Shown piece by piece: positions 11,461 to 25,464 of a stretch of DNA of 64,000 nt. A model generated the notes under the pieces. It made no database searches and had not been told where the DNA came from. It saw nothing but the letters and a program-made list of their open reading frames with translations. Source of the DNA: Trichoplax adhaerens (lineage: Eukaryota; Placozoa; Uniplacotomia; Trichoplacea; Trichoplacidae); the NCBI RefSeq assembly GCF_000150275.1, contig NW_002060944.1, positions 7,943,417 through 8,007,416 on the forward strand. Reading direction: 5' to 3'. Numbering within the stretch: position 1 is the first letter of the stretch; the number at the start of each line of letters is the position of its first letter. A program made the position numbers and the translations under genes.

Positions 11461-13968
11461 ACAGTAGTATGTGATTTTGAAATTACTTTGATGATAGTAC
11501 GACTGTATCATGCTGTTCATTTATGTAGAGTAAAAAGCATCAACTAAACTGTCATTATAAAAAACTATTAAAACAGTATACAGTATTTCAGTCTACTGTA
11601 CTGCTATTATGAGAAAGTGCTATAGAACGATGAGAAATTGTTCAGTATATGAACAGTAGGTATAGATATCGATAGCTCAATGATGCACAGTGGTCGACCT
11701 ATACACATATAGTAGGATTAACTAAATACCGTAGTATGAAAGTGTAATAATTTAGCTTTATTTTGCTAAGATACACTAAGGTTGGTGACACTTTGAACCA
11801 AGATAGAGTTAGGTTCTAATTGTTGATTATATCTGTTTTAGGGTACCATTATGCCACTAATCGTCGACATTATACAGTCTCAATTAAGGCATAGTCATAA
11901 ATATGTCAAATCGTTCTTATTATTAAAGTATTATGAAGTACATATCCCAATTGGCATCATCAGTATCGAAAGAAGATAAAATAATAAAGGTTCATATACA
12001 TAAGGCTTTAAAATTATTATCCACAGACGCTACAGCTAAAACTAGTAAAGGATTATTTTAGCAATCTACAATAAGTAAACTATGGTCCAATATTTTGTAC
12101 TCCTACATTGCTATCTTTATAACGCAATTTAAAACTTGTTAAAGAAAATATGCAGCTATGTCACAAAACAGCTTTGCAACAAGATAACGCAATATACGAT
12201 CAATAAGTCAATTCCTTGAACCACGTATCAAGGAACGATATCTGCACTATCACAAACACTTTTGCTCTACTAGCAGACTACACAAAGACTTAAACGCCTC
12301 GTATTTTACGTTAAACACTAAGTTGGACAATTCTTCTTTATTTCACGATATACTGCATTTATATACTATTCCTCAATAGTTCATGAGTCATAGTTAATAC
12401 AATTAACATTAGAATCATTTACTGAATTAGATATTAATTTTAGCTACTGCTCCCTTAATGCAGACAACAGAATTTATGAACATAGACATATAATGACTAA
12501 TACAGAATAGTCAGATTACGATATGTCCTATCACGGAACATTTCCATGATAATTTACAGTCTACCATAAGTAAATTACAATCACAATGATTCGAACTGTA
12601 AGCAGATGATTTGCATTCCCTATTATAACTATTAATTTCAGTATGTGTATAAGTGTCACTGTCATAAAAAGTCAGTGCTATATTAAAATACAGTATATCC
12701 AAATTAGAAGTTAACTAAATAAGGATAGTCTAACAGAATTATCCTAACATAGTTATTTCTACTGTAATACAGTATTTAACACTGTAACAAGCTAATACTA
12801 AAGATTAGTGCCTAAATTTTGAATTGCAAATCTAGGTGGACCATTCTCGTATTTCATTACTATTATATGGATTGGTTTTAGAGATCGTAGATATGAAGAT
12901 TAGCTTCATGCAAATATTACTCGTATCTTTACAAATATCTTTATTAAGTAAAATAAAATCGGTCTTGCATGGTAGAATATCTTTGGTGGATCTTAAGTAG
13001 AGACTCTGCTAATACATCAATTACAAGACACTAGCGCTCTAAGATAGAATATATATTTGTTATTAGAGTATGATTATTATTACTGAGCAAGGACCTGAAG
13101 TCACACCGTATGCAATCAAATACAAAGACTGGCAGAATATTATGTACAGTTATTAATAATAACAGTTTAAAGTTGTGAATGAATTACTAAGTTGTAGTTG
13201 ACTCATGTTTAATAATGTAGTATGCCATCGTTTTCTTCAAGATATTATGAAACGACGGCGAATTTTTTAAAGCATTTCGGTTATATATCTTCGGATAGAT
13301 ATAACATGCGACGTATTTACGTCCGTTATAATATACCACTTCATTTTTGTTCAATGCTAAAGAAATTGGTATCGATTACGTAATATAGAATATGTATTAT
13401 TTTTGCTTAAATAAGTAATAGAAGTTTAATTGCTTAAATCTATGATATATAGCTCTTAAAGTAAATTAGCATCAAGAAAATAAAAATATATTAATAATGT
13501 TGATAAAATACTACAATCAATAAACCTATAGAGGATGATTTTTACCATGATACGAGTTCTATTATGCAGTGATAAAATATAAATTATCTTAATGGAAAGC
13601 GCTAAGGATGCTAAGACTGTAATAACAAAGCTCAGTAGCATGATTGTAGAATAATGGAGCTGATTATGCTATGGTTAAAATAAATACAGCTTTTATATGT
13701 TCTATTTTAGTTTATCTTCTGACGTTACGTTATTTTTAATGCTTCTGCTAATGATCCTAAAAATGATTTCTCCTTGTATTAACCTTTAGAATATTCTTCC
13801 ATATTCCTTCCTACGTTATAGCATCTTCCAGAGTTATTTTGCCACTTAATGCAATTTTGTGATCTCTCTTGTCCTATTTATAGCTATCTGCAGCTAATAG
13901 ATAGAGTGATATTATCACGAAGACCTATAGCTTCCTCTATAGCGATAGCTAATCCAGTAACTGATATT
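11461..13968. other. Intergenic between the BACK relic and the second Kelch gene
   Basis: AT-rich and non-coding as far as I can see. Short frames at 12511-12702 and 13456-13641 (minus) are hydrophobic or low-complexity, have no homologue I know and no exon context. TACTGTA/TACAGTA-type words cluster loosely near 11560-11600 and 12760-12790. Confidence 0.55.
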
Positions 13969-15766
13969 TCAACATGGTGGTAACTGAAATGTCCTAACAT
14001 CATCATTAGTGGAGCGTATGCAACCGCCCGAAACCCAACAATCGAACAAATTGCCGGTAAATGTTAAGTCAAATCGAACCTTCTCCCATGTATCTTCATC
14101 AGCGTTGTAGCGCTCACAGCAATTACCACGCTCATTATATCCGTACAAATAGATATACCCCTTGAAGATAATTAATCGATTTGTCTGATAATATTCGTTT
14201 GTATTAGCAACTGATGTCCACTCGTCATTTCTTGGATCATACCTCTCAGCGGTTTTTAGCTTAATACCAGATTGATCTTTACCTCTAAAATTACCCAAGG
14301 CAATCATTTCGCAATGGCATCTTGATGTTATCATGGGTGCTGCAGATAACCACTGATTGGATTTGCAATACCAATATGCAACCTGATTTGTAGCTGCCTT
14401 GCCTCCGTTTTCGGTGCTAATTTCGCCACCGGCAATGTACAATCTGTCATCATATTGGCAAATACTTAACGCTGCAATTGGCTGTGGAAGATCAGGTATA
14501 TTTGATTTGCTCCAACATTTCTTATAGCAATCGAAACAAATTGTACTGGACAAGGCTTCCCGGGTAAAACCTAATGAAGATAAAGGGTAAGGTATATGAT
14601 CAGAAAGATACCAGTGACATGGTAAGGCAAAGACTATGCCAATAGTTATGAATTTTTGCTAATGTAATCCCAACTTATAAATTGGATATCTTAGTTAAAA
14701 TTGTTTTTTAAGCTAATGTGATCCCTATTAGTAAATTGGATTTCTTTGTCAAAATTACATTTTAAGCTAGTGAATTTGAAATCTTACTTGATCCATAACC
14801 TCCGACCGCATAGATCTTATGGCCTATCGCGATAGCTGCATAACTACTACGACGGGAAGCTTGAATTGCACCTCCAGCATCATGATTATAATAACTATCT
14901 AACTTAACCGAGATGGCTCTTGTTCCTCCACCACCAATGGCAGCACAAATATTGCTATCCGCACATTGGCGTACTTTGGTTCGTGATGAGAAAAATCGCT
15001 CGGGTAAATAATGGAAATTTTTCGCTTCCAGAAGCATTTGAAAACAGGGTAGGCTTTCTTTTAACAATGTTTCTTTCTCTTCGAAATCAATTAATTGCTC
15101 GACTGGGATCATTGCTAGGCGTACATGGCTAAGCAAACCAACCAGATGATCTTTCCTAATGGATGGATCCAGTTCGACCCATTTCTTCAATGTATTCAGC
15201 ACTGTCAGTTCATTTTTAACAGCTAATCGTTCTGAAGGTAAAATTTTATTAAGCAAAGGGTAAGGTATCTCATAAAAGGTATCATAGCCGGTGCATTTCT
15301 CAAAATAGTCCAAAATGTAATTATTTGCAATTTGGGTTAATGGATGAAAGTTATATAGCTCAGCAAAGATTAATATTTGCACGCAATTGGTGTAGCTTAA
15401 ACTATCGGCCAGGAATGTACAGCAGTAATCGACGATTTCGGATACGTTGAACATAGATGATGTGATGGCGATATTTTGTACGTTTTCACTGGTAATTTTT
15501 AGACTTCCACCGTAGAAATAATCGATAATGCTAGTCATGGTTTTACCATCAACATGTCTTAGCTCAATCTTGCGTTGTTGTGATTCTGCCATGCCATTTG
15601 TAAACATAGCACGAAAGTAATCGCTAAAAGCAGCCAGGATGAATCGATGGCAATGCAATACGGTATCATTAGTGTGGATTGTAACATCAGAGAAGGTGCC
15701 TTCTGCGTATAATTCCAAAAAGGCTGAAGGAATTTTAGCTTGAATGATTACTTCACCGTCTTCCAT
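13969..15766 (-). CDS. BTB-BACK-Kelch protein (kelch-like), intact paralogue
   Basis: Two coding exons on the minus strand, 15766-14788 and 14570-13969, joined by a 217-nt GT-AG intron in phase 1. They encode about 526 residues. The start is the ATG at 15766, followed by MEDGEVIIQAKIPS. Order: BTB (residues about 20-125, FSDVTIHTNDTVLHCHRF, YFRAMFTNGMAESQQ), BACK (about 130-260, containing RLAMIPVEQL and LPERFFSSR), then Kelch repeats beginning IYAVGGYGSS and LYIAGGEIST. The later blades (IYLYGYNERGN) have lost the canonical Gly-Gly, and the protein is somewhat shorter than typical six-blade family members. By family it should recruit substrates to CUL3; the substrate is unknown. The intron position matches the paralogue at 7260-9068, so they arose by DNA duplication and not by retrocopying. 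Confidence 0.93.
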
Positions 15767-18700
15767 GGCGTCAGAATTGGTTCCAATTTGGATGAGAGTA
15801 ATCGATTCTCGATGTACAGTATATCGACGACTTCCAGACTATATCTATTTGCAAACAAAATTGAATGCATAATTATTGATTTTATTAGATGGAAAGCGAA
15901 ATGATGAGATAATACTAGGGGTAATTAGTTTAATAAATGATCGAGAAGCAAAATCATTCCGGTAAACGAGCTCGTATTATATTGGTACCTTGCTCGCATA
16001 AATATCTCTACTTACAGTCTTTCTCGCATGTCTATATTAGCTATTCTGTTCAATAATGTATCCTATCGTTGTCAACCCAGCTTTTAAGGTAAAATTAAAG
16101 TTATCTATCTTATATTGAACTTATCCTCTTCAATATTTACAGCACCCCGAGTTACCTGAAAGCCATAATCACAGGATTACAGTACACAATGAAATCTAAA
16201 CCCAGCAAATACTAAGTTACCAGCATGTTTTCCATCGAAAGCAGGGAACTTTCGTATAAAATGTCACTTGTGACAGTTATTTAATATCTTTATCATTTAC
16301 AATCATTTATTTTAAGTATTAGGTTTATACCATACTATACTACTTTCTATAAGCGTACTCTTCAATTCTAATTCATTTTAACAAGTGCAAATACAGTAAT
16401 AGTATTTTATTTTGTATTTTAATTGCTGCTATTAGTATTATGTGCCCAAATTGTCTTTACGATATTATGTAATGCTTATACTCGTATCAAGATATCCGGC
16501 TGTCTGGCAGAATAAATCAAAGTTAAGAGACTTGCGAAAATTATTTAATAATAGTGTGTTTTGTAGATACTATTTATGTTGATAACTAAGATTACGCCCA
16601 AATTTAATATCTTGTATTTTCGTAACGTAGACGAAAATAGCAGAAAAGATTAATCTAATACCTACTAACCACAATTATTTACTGACAAATTGCGTTATCA
16701 AAGGGTCGAGCGTATGACTCATTTAAATCTAGCACTCTAGACTTGTTTCTAAGGAGACATACCACCACATCGTTAAACCTATGGCGTAATATAGCTAGCG
16801 ATTTATAGAAGAGAGGATATAACGGACCATTACAGTTATTGAAAATATGAGCGGTATCTGAAAGCTATTTCATGATATAAGAATATGAAGTTTTAAGGTT
16901 TGTAATACATAAATCAATCATAGAAGCGTTCAGATTACAAAAGCGATTGATAAATGTCTATTTTCTGCGTAGCATTGTAGAATCAGGCTGTGTTGAAGAT
17001 GCTGTAACTAAAATTTAGTTTACCCAGCTTGGTAAATTTTGTACGATTAATAGCTTGTGATAAGTATCTCTGTCGCTATATCGAATATTTTGCTTTAGAT
17101 AGACCAGATAATGAAGTGATTTTATACTTGTCTACGGTTTGATAGCGTAAACCCTTAATGAAACCTTAAATGCAGCACAAACTGTTTAATCGTAGCTGAC
17201 TGCTTTAAGTCATGTGAATGTTACAATGTGACATTACAATTAAATAAAGAATTTAAAGTATTTTTTCTGGTTTAAACCGTCTGTTTGACTCTTAAGATAT
17301 TAGTAATACTAGGGCAAAAAAATATTAGAATTAGCAACGATAAATTGTCCATAATAAAGCAAAAGGGCCTTTTTAAAAGATATCGTTCATATAAACTTTA
17401 AATCGTAGCCTGTTGGTAATTACATTCAAGGTGTGGATTAATAGCAACATTAAACCTAAGTTTTAAGAATGTTACGATGCCAGCAATTTGATTACGTTCT
17501 AAGAATAAAGCTAGGGAGCAAGTCTAAATTAAATTTATAATACACTAGACTATCTTGATGATCATGGGACGGCAACAAAATGTATATTATCCCCAAGGAT
17601 ATATATAACATAAGGTATAATTATTCTAAGATTTTGTTCGTCGTCGCTATTGTAATCAGACTACAAAATTCTTACTTTGTTGTGTCCCAACGTAATATTA
17701 AATTTATTCGACAACAGATATTTGTAAATCTAACCTCTTACTTGCATCTAATTACATTTTACTTTAATATTTAATTTAATAGATGTCACAACGTTATAAA
17801 TTAATTAGTAAAAGTTTGCTATCGTTATGATTATAATAATTTAGAAGGATAAGAACAGATATACTATTAGACATACCTTGGACGAAACGGAGATAAAATT
17901 GTAAGCTATGATGATATTTGAGATCGACGAATTTGAATACTGAGTTGTTGACTATTTAATAATTACGATTTATACTCTATCCTAGCTACGAATGATGTAA
18001 AAAATAAAAATTAATCTCTAATGATTAAACAACAAGAAAAGCTTACTGATTATGATTCGTAATCTAATGTAACAATAAAATCAATACAATAGTTACTGCA
18101 GCATTTATTGGCTACTATTTCTGAATGAAGGAATTGTTTCCATCAATTTTAATTGATCGTTATTATTCTCTTTTTCTTATTCATTGTTTTCATCATTTAT
18201 TAATTAGATTGCTTTGAAAGCAATTCTGATTTTGCTTTATTTTATCATCATTATTTTACAATACTATATAATATATAATGTTTCTATCAATAGTGAGCGT
18301 AGATAGATTGCAAGTTTTACCAATCCAATTTAGCACTGCCCTGTCTGTCTTTGATAGCAGTATAATATAGCAGTGTTAGACTAGTTTCACTCATAAATAT
18401 GATTTTTATCTTTTATGATGATATCTAATATCGATAATTTAGATGTTACATACTTATAATTTTAGGTGTATTTTTATTTTAACTTTATGTAATTATTATG
18501 ATTTTATTCATATCTTTCTATTTATAAGATTGATCATGCTTGTATCAAATTAAAGTAGTAAAGTGGATAGAATAGAAAGACCTGCATCATTAATCGTCAA
18601 TAAGAACTTTCTAAACAAGAATTGAAAGAGTGGAATGTCTACGTGGAACAGGCAGTTAAAAATGAAGCCACTTTATTGATAAACATATTTGTCGTTATTC

Positions 18701-20833
18701 TACTTAAGTATGTGATTTCACAGGCTATAACAGTAATAACAAGATTTTGTCTCTAAGGCACTTATTGAATCATGAATGTCTAAAAACAAGTTATCACCTT
18801 CATCTGAACAAAGAATTTGAAATATCGAACGTGACTTATTGTAGTGAATGATCGATTACTAAATAGTATTTGACTGTAATTAATCATTTTTTTTATGTAC
18901 GAGTATATTTTTTCTCTAGTATTCTGTCAAATTTACAATAACATGACTACAAGTACATTCAGATATTAAAAAGGAAATAAGTGTGTATTAAGAGGATCAA
19001 TGAAATATGATTAAGTGATCGAAATATAACATAAAATTCCCTTAAAATTTTGCGATTCCATGAAATTCTTTCATCAGAAGTTGGTTTATTTATATTCAAT
19101 TTGTGAAGACTGAAATTAGTGCAACATTACTGCTATTCCACAAAGAATTTACTAACAGTTATAAAGTTGATCATACTGAGACTATTTCATTTCAATTAAT
19201 GCTGAATACAGTTAAAATCATATATACCAGTAGTACATGCTATTATTCCATAAAAATTTAATATCGAATATTATTTATTAATTCGAATAATATTGTTATC
19301 AAATCACGCTATGAGTTATAGTGAAATAGTCCTAACTATGTAATATATGCAAACATATTTAATATATTTAATGTACAGCGGGGTATGCGGATTCGGCAGG
19401 TTAATACTTAAAAATGTCGCCGCAAGACAATAACCGTGATAGACTTGAAGTATTTCATAACTAAAGTGGTATCGTACATAAAATGAAATGAATTTTAATG
19501 AGATATCCGAAAATTAAATCTTAAGTCTGTACCAATATAAAACGCCAGCAGAAGTTTCTTTCAATGACAGATGCTATGTGCAAGTTGCTAGTAAGACAGC
19601 GACACAACCCTGTACTCACCTTTAGCTGTAGCGAATCCATTTAACCAGTTAATTCCTACTTATCTATTATAAATGAATAGCCTAAACCGTTTCCTGTATT
19701 GCAACATATACAAATCTATCTAAGACGGTATCATTTTTATTAAAGTATTATTTATTTCGCAAGCATAAGTTCACATATCATCAAAGCCTACTTACACACT
19801 AAAATGCCATATCGTACATAACAAACTGGATTGCTATAAAATCACCAAAGAATTTGCAACTTCTCTTTACAAAGTTATTACAACTAATATAGTTGCAGTA
19901 ACAAAGACTATGAGCAGCGCTAAAACAAAGTGTCAGTACGAATTATAGAGGTTACTACAAATTTTACTTTTATGGATATGATCAGCCAATAATTTAATTT
20001 ATACTTTTACGATTATAATTTCAGATTTCAGACGGCAGTCTTGACATTTTAATCTCTAAATAGTAATTATTATTACAATCTTATGGCTTGTTTATACTAT
20101 AATAAAACGATCTAATTACGAACTATTGCAACTTCAGAGTTATTAAGAGTTTCCTCGTGCAAACGATGTAGTTTATTAGATACAATCAAGATTCCTTGGC
20201 TAAATAATAATAGTAGAATCAACTTTAATGTGCCAACGGCCACTTAAGTATACAAGATAACAGTAAAATGTGGACATAATATTTATTTTGAATGTGTATT
20301 TTAATAAATGCTGTTGACTTTAAAAATTTATTTGTCTTACGCATATTTTAAGTTATTCGAGATACTCAAAAGTTTTCTGGAAAAAAATACTTGTTGCAGT
20401 GGAGATAATAAGGTGTTACCCCAAATATCAATTCATATCAGATATACGAATATTTTCAAGATTAGCACAGTTGGTAGCATAACTCAACCGCAATGTGCTA
20501 TAATAAACCATCATAGGTTGATAATAAAGTAACGCACAATTGGTGAAAGCAGAGTGTCTGAAATCCCTTAGTATTGATTCATATCAAAAGCTGTGTAAAG
20601 TTCGTAATGATTCTAGTATATGCATAAGATATACTTTGTTCACGATCTATAAGAAAGTAAATTTATATACAGTACTGGTATGATTTCAATGTTTAAAATC
20701 TCAGGAAATTAGAGGACTAGCAGTAATATCACAATTCACTTTGGATTAGTACAAAGTCTTTAATTATAATCAGAGCAATCGCTCACAATCCAAACGGCAA
20801 TCAACATTATCACGTCCCAATTATAGTTTGCAT
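15767..20833. other. 5-kb intergenic stretch, nothing recognised
   Basis: No family-like exon, tRNA or mobile element was seen. A short open segment near 18617-18700 (plus) can be read as a protein-like piece beginning LKEWNVYVEQAVKNEATLL, but it has no neighbours that splice to it. The promoter of the second Kelch gene should lie at the left end and the 3' untranslated region of the SH3BP5 homologue at the right end. Confidence 0.5.
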
Positions 20834-23539
20834 TTATTCCATTACATCTTCGCTAACATCGTCATTATGTTCCCCTGAGATATTTTCACTACAGGCTGAT
20901 GTATTCATCGAGCTATTAATAGGCAGTGAGGATGAATTTTGGATTGTATCTTCCAATATAGTGCCTATATGAAATGAATGAAGACTAGAAATTTAGGTTC
21001 AAATTAAAATTATAGGTAATGTACAATAATTATTTAGCCCATCTTTGACTGTCCATTAAGTTAAAATGGTAGCACTTACATTGAGTGGTATTCATCGATT
21101 CGTTAGCAAAATCTGACGCATTTTCGGTGGATTCTTTCACTTCCAAATTTTTCGATTTTGCATTTAATAAAGCATCTTGTAATTCTTTCAATTGATAGTC
21201 TTGATCAGCAGTTAACTCACTAGTGCCACCATTTTTTATTTGTGCTTGCCTCTTTTGATGTATACTTTCGCTGATGGCTTCTAAATTTCGAAGAACTTTA
21301 GTGTATGAAAGCTTCAATCCATGCAATGCATCTTGAATTTCATTACATGATCGCTTCTTGTGCTTCATAGAGAGAAGTGTTAACAATAATTCATATCAGC
21401 GAAGAAATTGTAATATGTACGTATTAAAGCATTATGAGCTATGTTGCATCATCGATGATATATGCTATTAGAATACATCTAAATAGCTATGAATTCGTAA
21501 CAAGGTAAACTTTACCGAATTGAAATTTTTCTAATATTTAGAATTGTAAGATAATAACGTTATAAAATTGACTTGTCTAGTAGATTTATAAGTAATAAAA
21601 TAGATGTAAACCTTTAATTCGGCATCCATTCTGTACTTTTCTTCATAGTATAACCTATATGTGTTAAGTTTATAATTGGCTTTCAACAATTTTACTTAAT
21701 TTTTCTAATATTATGATTCAGTTAAATTACCGTGATTTTGTTAAAGGTTTGTACAATTCGTAAAATAATTGCTCTAGAGTCTCCTCTGCATCTCGCTGTG
21801 CCTCTAATAGTAAATTATATCGATCTTCGCAGTCTTTTACTTCCGTATTAGTAACCATAACCTAGAATGTAAATTATTTAAATTATTCATGCTATTAAAT
21901 AGTAGTATATGAACTTTTAGCGATGTATGTAGAAATAACCTTGTTATTAGCATGGTTGACCATATCTTGCCAGGCTCCATCAAAGCTAGACTCTGACCTA
22001 TTAAGTAAGTTTTCTTCAGCTACTGCAATCATCTCGCGAGCTGCTTCATGTACGGTTGATGCCGTTTCATAGGCTAGTGATGCTTTTTCGAATTCATGCT
22101 GTAGCTGAGAACGAAATAATTATTTTGATGAGGTATTGAATCACTTTTTTATCTAATTAAAATGATTAAATTTTTTGGCAAATACCGCATTTGCTCTTTC
22201 TGCTGTTTCATAATAGGGCCTTGATTTTGCAATGCAGCTACCTAATTCTTGTGCTAGTTCAGTTAACTTCTTCGTACCTTCTTTAAGGGATTTTTCGAAA
22301 TCACTTCTTGCATTCTATTGCAATAAACAAATTGTCTTCGTAACGTAAATGGCATTTGATATATTTAATGATCAAAAAGATGTAAACATTAGTCTCACAT
22401 CCAATATTTTCTCATGTCGATTTATCTCCGAAGCTAAAGCATTCAGCTTTTCTAGTTCTTGCTAAAGAATCGAGTAATGAATTAAAAATTATATTGATGT
22501 TATAACACTTGAAAATGAGACTTTTCTGCTTATATTGTACTCCATTTTACCGTTATATAATAAATAAAAAATACAATATTTTATCCGAGATAGCTGAAGT
22601 AGAATTCCTGACGATAAAAGCGCCGGTAGCTATCCTACGTTTACAAATTACGCTATAGATGGTATGAATCAATGTATACATATGGTATCTTGCATAAATA
22701 GAACAGATGTACACGATAGCGTTTTGAAGATTGTACAATAAAATGCTCCATAATAGGATACTGAAACCAGGAAAAGAATACAAGAACTCTCCAGGATCAC
22801 ATTCACTAGCATACATTTGCAAATATCAGTTTATGTAGTAAAGATAACATCTTAGCAGTATTTAATAATAATAGTTTAATTTCCTTCTTCCAGGGCGATA
22901 TTGGATGCCTATACTCCGATATGACAGTGATTATGATCACTAGTGTCTTCGATCTTATATTTATCCGGCCGTTAACAAGACAAAATAGGAGTATATGAAT
23001 AATAGGATGATTTAAAAAAGCTAATTTTTATTTAGCCAAAATAGGTTGCTAAACAAAATATCATTCCGTAGAAATCTCAATTGCCTCGCTAGGCTTGGAG
23101 ACTTTTAGTACTACCTGACGCAATCTAGAATGAGTGCGATACATCCTACTTTAAAATCATCCTTTTAAGTACTGTTTTAGGTTTAAAACTTTTTAGTTCT
23201 TTAACAATTATCTCGATTATTATTGCCTCGTTGAACTTGCGGACTTTTAGTAATACCTAACGTAGTCTAGAATGAATGAGATCCATCCCATTTTAAGACA
23301 TTCTTATAAAGTATAGTAATAGGTTTTAAAAATATTTAGTTCTTTAACAATTATCTTAATCTTTATCAGATAATACGTATATTAGTGTATACTTATACTT
23401 ATAGATAAAACAAAGATATTTGAAATTAGTTTTTCAGACTGGTTTACAGCTACTTAGATGAGTTCCAATGTACTCAGATAGTAGTTACCGTAATTCTAGG
23501 ATCTAATTCTTCATTAAGCTCTTCATCCAAATCCATCAT
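20834..23539 (-). CDS. SH3BP5: SH3BP5 (Sab) homologue, coiled-coil REI-1-type protein
   Basis: In other animals this family (SH3BP5/SH3BP5L; REI-1 in worms) acts as a RAB11 guanine-nucleotide exchange factor and as a JNK-binding mitochondrial protein. Eight minus-strand exons: 23539-23489, 22461-22399, 22314-22186, 22104-21940, 21861-21731, 21654-21612, 21362-21080, 20964-20834. Reading phase is continuous at every junction, giving 331 residues. The start is ATG at 23539, preceded by an in-frame TGA; the N-terminus contains ELDPRITQELEKLN. Helical coiled-coil segments follow, with family landmarks AKSRPYYETAERA, SFDGAWQDMVNHAN, LYYEEKYRMDAELK (from a 43-nt exon) and VLRNLEAISESIHQKR. The acidic Ser-rich tail is much shorter than in vertebrates. 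Intron 1 (1027 nt) contains a 142-nt tandem duplication; the other introns are 76-249 nt. Identification is strong; biochemical roles are inferred from the family. Confidence 0.94.
23081..23364 (+). repeat. 142-nt tandem duplication inside SH3BP5 intron 1
   Basis: Copy 1 is 23081-23222 and copy 2 is 23223 to about 23364. Both run 'ttgcctcg', 'gacttttagta.tacct.acg', 'tctagaatga', 'catcc', 'ttttaa', 'tttagttctttaacaattatc' in order. The copies differ at many positions, so this is an old duplication. It lies wholly within the large first intron. Confidence 0.88.
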
Positions 23540-25464
23540 TCATGAAGGCCATGGAAGAATAATGACCAATTTGTATAGTGAGAAAAACTTTATCTGAACA
23601 TATGGGCCGAAAAAATGTAAATTTTATGATTCATCATTTTAATAAAATTATTATGATGAAAATACCCCTAACTATCCTATAGAGTAGACTGAATAAAGAA
23701 TACAGTATACAATACCGTCGAAATAGAGTATGTAAATAAATGAATTGGCCATTATAATGGATACTATAGGAGATTTTCGATGGGCTGAAGGATTGGAATG
23801 CGCAGGTACTCATTCGATCAGAGAAAGATACTGCCTTAAGCCTAGGGCACAGAGTAATGCTCATCACCATGAGACAATATGGTGGCAAACTATTGACTGA
23901 GATATAAACTATTTACGAGTGTTTGGTAGTACTGCTACATTAGTCATATATAAGCGTGAGATTGCACGATTTCTTAATTTTTTTCAAGATATGTCAATAT
24001 ATGTCTAATGCATCAGTAGGACAGCTTAACCGAAGTGTATAAAATAAATAATTTATGCAAAATAGTTAGGGCTAATGTACATTAGAGACCCTCTATGAAG
24101 CGGATGTTAGAATCCCGGTTATCCCTCTTTTCCTATTCTGAATAAATATACTCTTCTTTCTTTATAATTTGCGTGCTACACTATCGATGGACTCACAACT
24201 ACCACCTCCATCCATGAAGGTACCTACTGAAGTGAATGCCGATATGTCAGAGCTAATAACCTCGACGGCGACAACATCACAGTACACTGTACACTGTATA
24301 GAATTTTTTTTTCAGATCAGTGTATATTTTTATGGTTTATTTTATTATAAAACCCGTAAAAGTTGATATGGGTTTGATCAAGTTTTGATCATATTATTTG
24401 TTTTTTTTTTAAACTGGATTGAATATCTACACCCTGTATATATATTATTTGTAGTTAAACTATTGATTATATTGATTATTTGTATATGGCATATACATTT
24501 TTTAATTATAATTAACACTTACCAGGGCAATCATCACTGCGCATGCACAAACACTATGACAGCATATCTACTACAGTACTTGACTATGAAGTATCGATGT
24601 TTTCTTGGAGTAACCTTTTAATGTCAAGACTTTGGCAGTTCTAACATCGAAGAGGACTTTCAAATGGAGAGTTACACATATAATAGCAAATCTTTGGTTG
24701 TAATCCTTTTCAGTTTTGATTCTATAGCAGCCCAAGTCTTCCCATGCCGTCCTGAGGTTTGCATGAATTGCTACACAATTGTGCTGTTGTGGCAACTGCG
24801 CATGATCGTTAACCTCAGCTCGACATGTAACAACATGTACCCATGCTGAGACTACAGTGTACAGTACATTGCAGCGTGCACGAGGGACTGTAAGAGTACA
24901 ATAGTACTGTATCAATGTGCAATAGTCGACCATCAGAATATTTCAGCTATACACGACTGAATATAGGATAAATTGCGCTGTCTAGTACATCATACAGCAA
25001 TTCGCTACAGTACATTGGCTACTGGATGACGCTAATGCTGTATCCAAGGCATCCTAGCAATGAACTGCACGTCATTTGATTAGCCCCGGCAAAATCAATA
25101 TTAAAATAGCGCTGCAAAACTTTAAATCGTAGCAAAGTAGACGACTAACGCTTTGGAACTGCATGCAATAGCATTGATTGTATCTGAATTGCACTGGCCA
25201 GTGGAAATCGTGGAAAGGAACGCTACTTCTAGAGTCATTATTGGCTAAGAGCTGATTTTAACGTCGCATACTTTTAGAGATCCAGGTCTTGCAGTTCATT
25301 CATTTACTGACAACGGATGGTGAAAATAAATTAAGTTGAACTGGCGATCGTTGTGAAAGAAGAATATAATTGGATGAATGCTTCATTTTAGGTGAATTAA
25401 ATATTGTCAAATCCTATTGATATAAAGATAGACGACTCTAGGCTCGGTAGAATTGTTGAGCGAA
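23540..25464. other. 1.9-kb divergent intergenic region (SH3BP5 / SHPRH)
   Basis: Separates two divergently transcribed genes and must hold both promoters; no TATA box or other element could be assigned. The part from about 24540 to 25300 is less AT-rich than its surroundings and carries several TACTGTA/TACAGTA words (24277-24297, 24570, 24855-24870, 24893-24910, 25010). Open frames here (for example 24571-24933 minus) run through these motifs and look accidental. Confidence 0.55.

Noticed and set aside
13456-13641. 61-residue minus-strand hydrophobic frame next to the Kelch gene
   Set aside because: Short and AT-driven, with no similarity to a receptor family and no neighbouring exons.
18612-18705. 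Protein-like open piece LKEWNVYVEQAVKNEATLL on the plus strand
   Set aside because: It is an isolated short segment; a stop lies immediately upstream in frame and no splice partner was found.
22553-22822. 89-residue minus-strand frame just upstream of SH3BP5 exon 2
   Set aside because: Considered as the first exon, but it gives no SH3BP5-like N-terminus. The short exon at 23489-23539 (ELDPRIT) fits the family and the phase.
24571-24933. 120-residue minus-strand frame in the SH3BP5/SHPRH intergenic region
   Set aside because: Much of it translates TACTGTACAGTA-type words (runs of Tyr, Cys, Thr), so it is a repeat shadow and not a protein.
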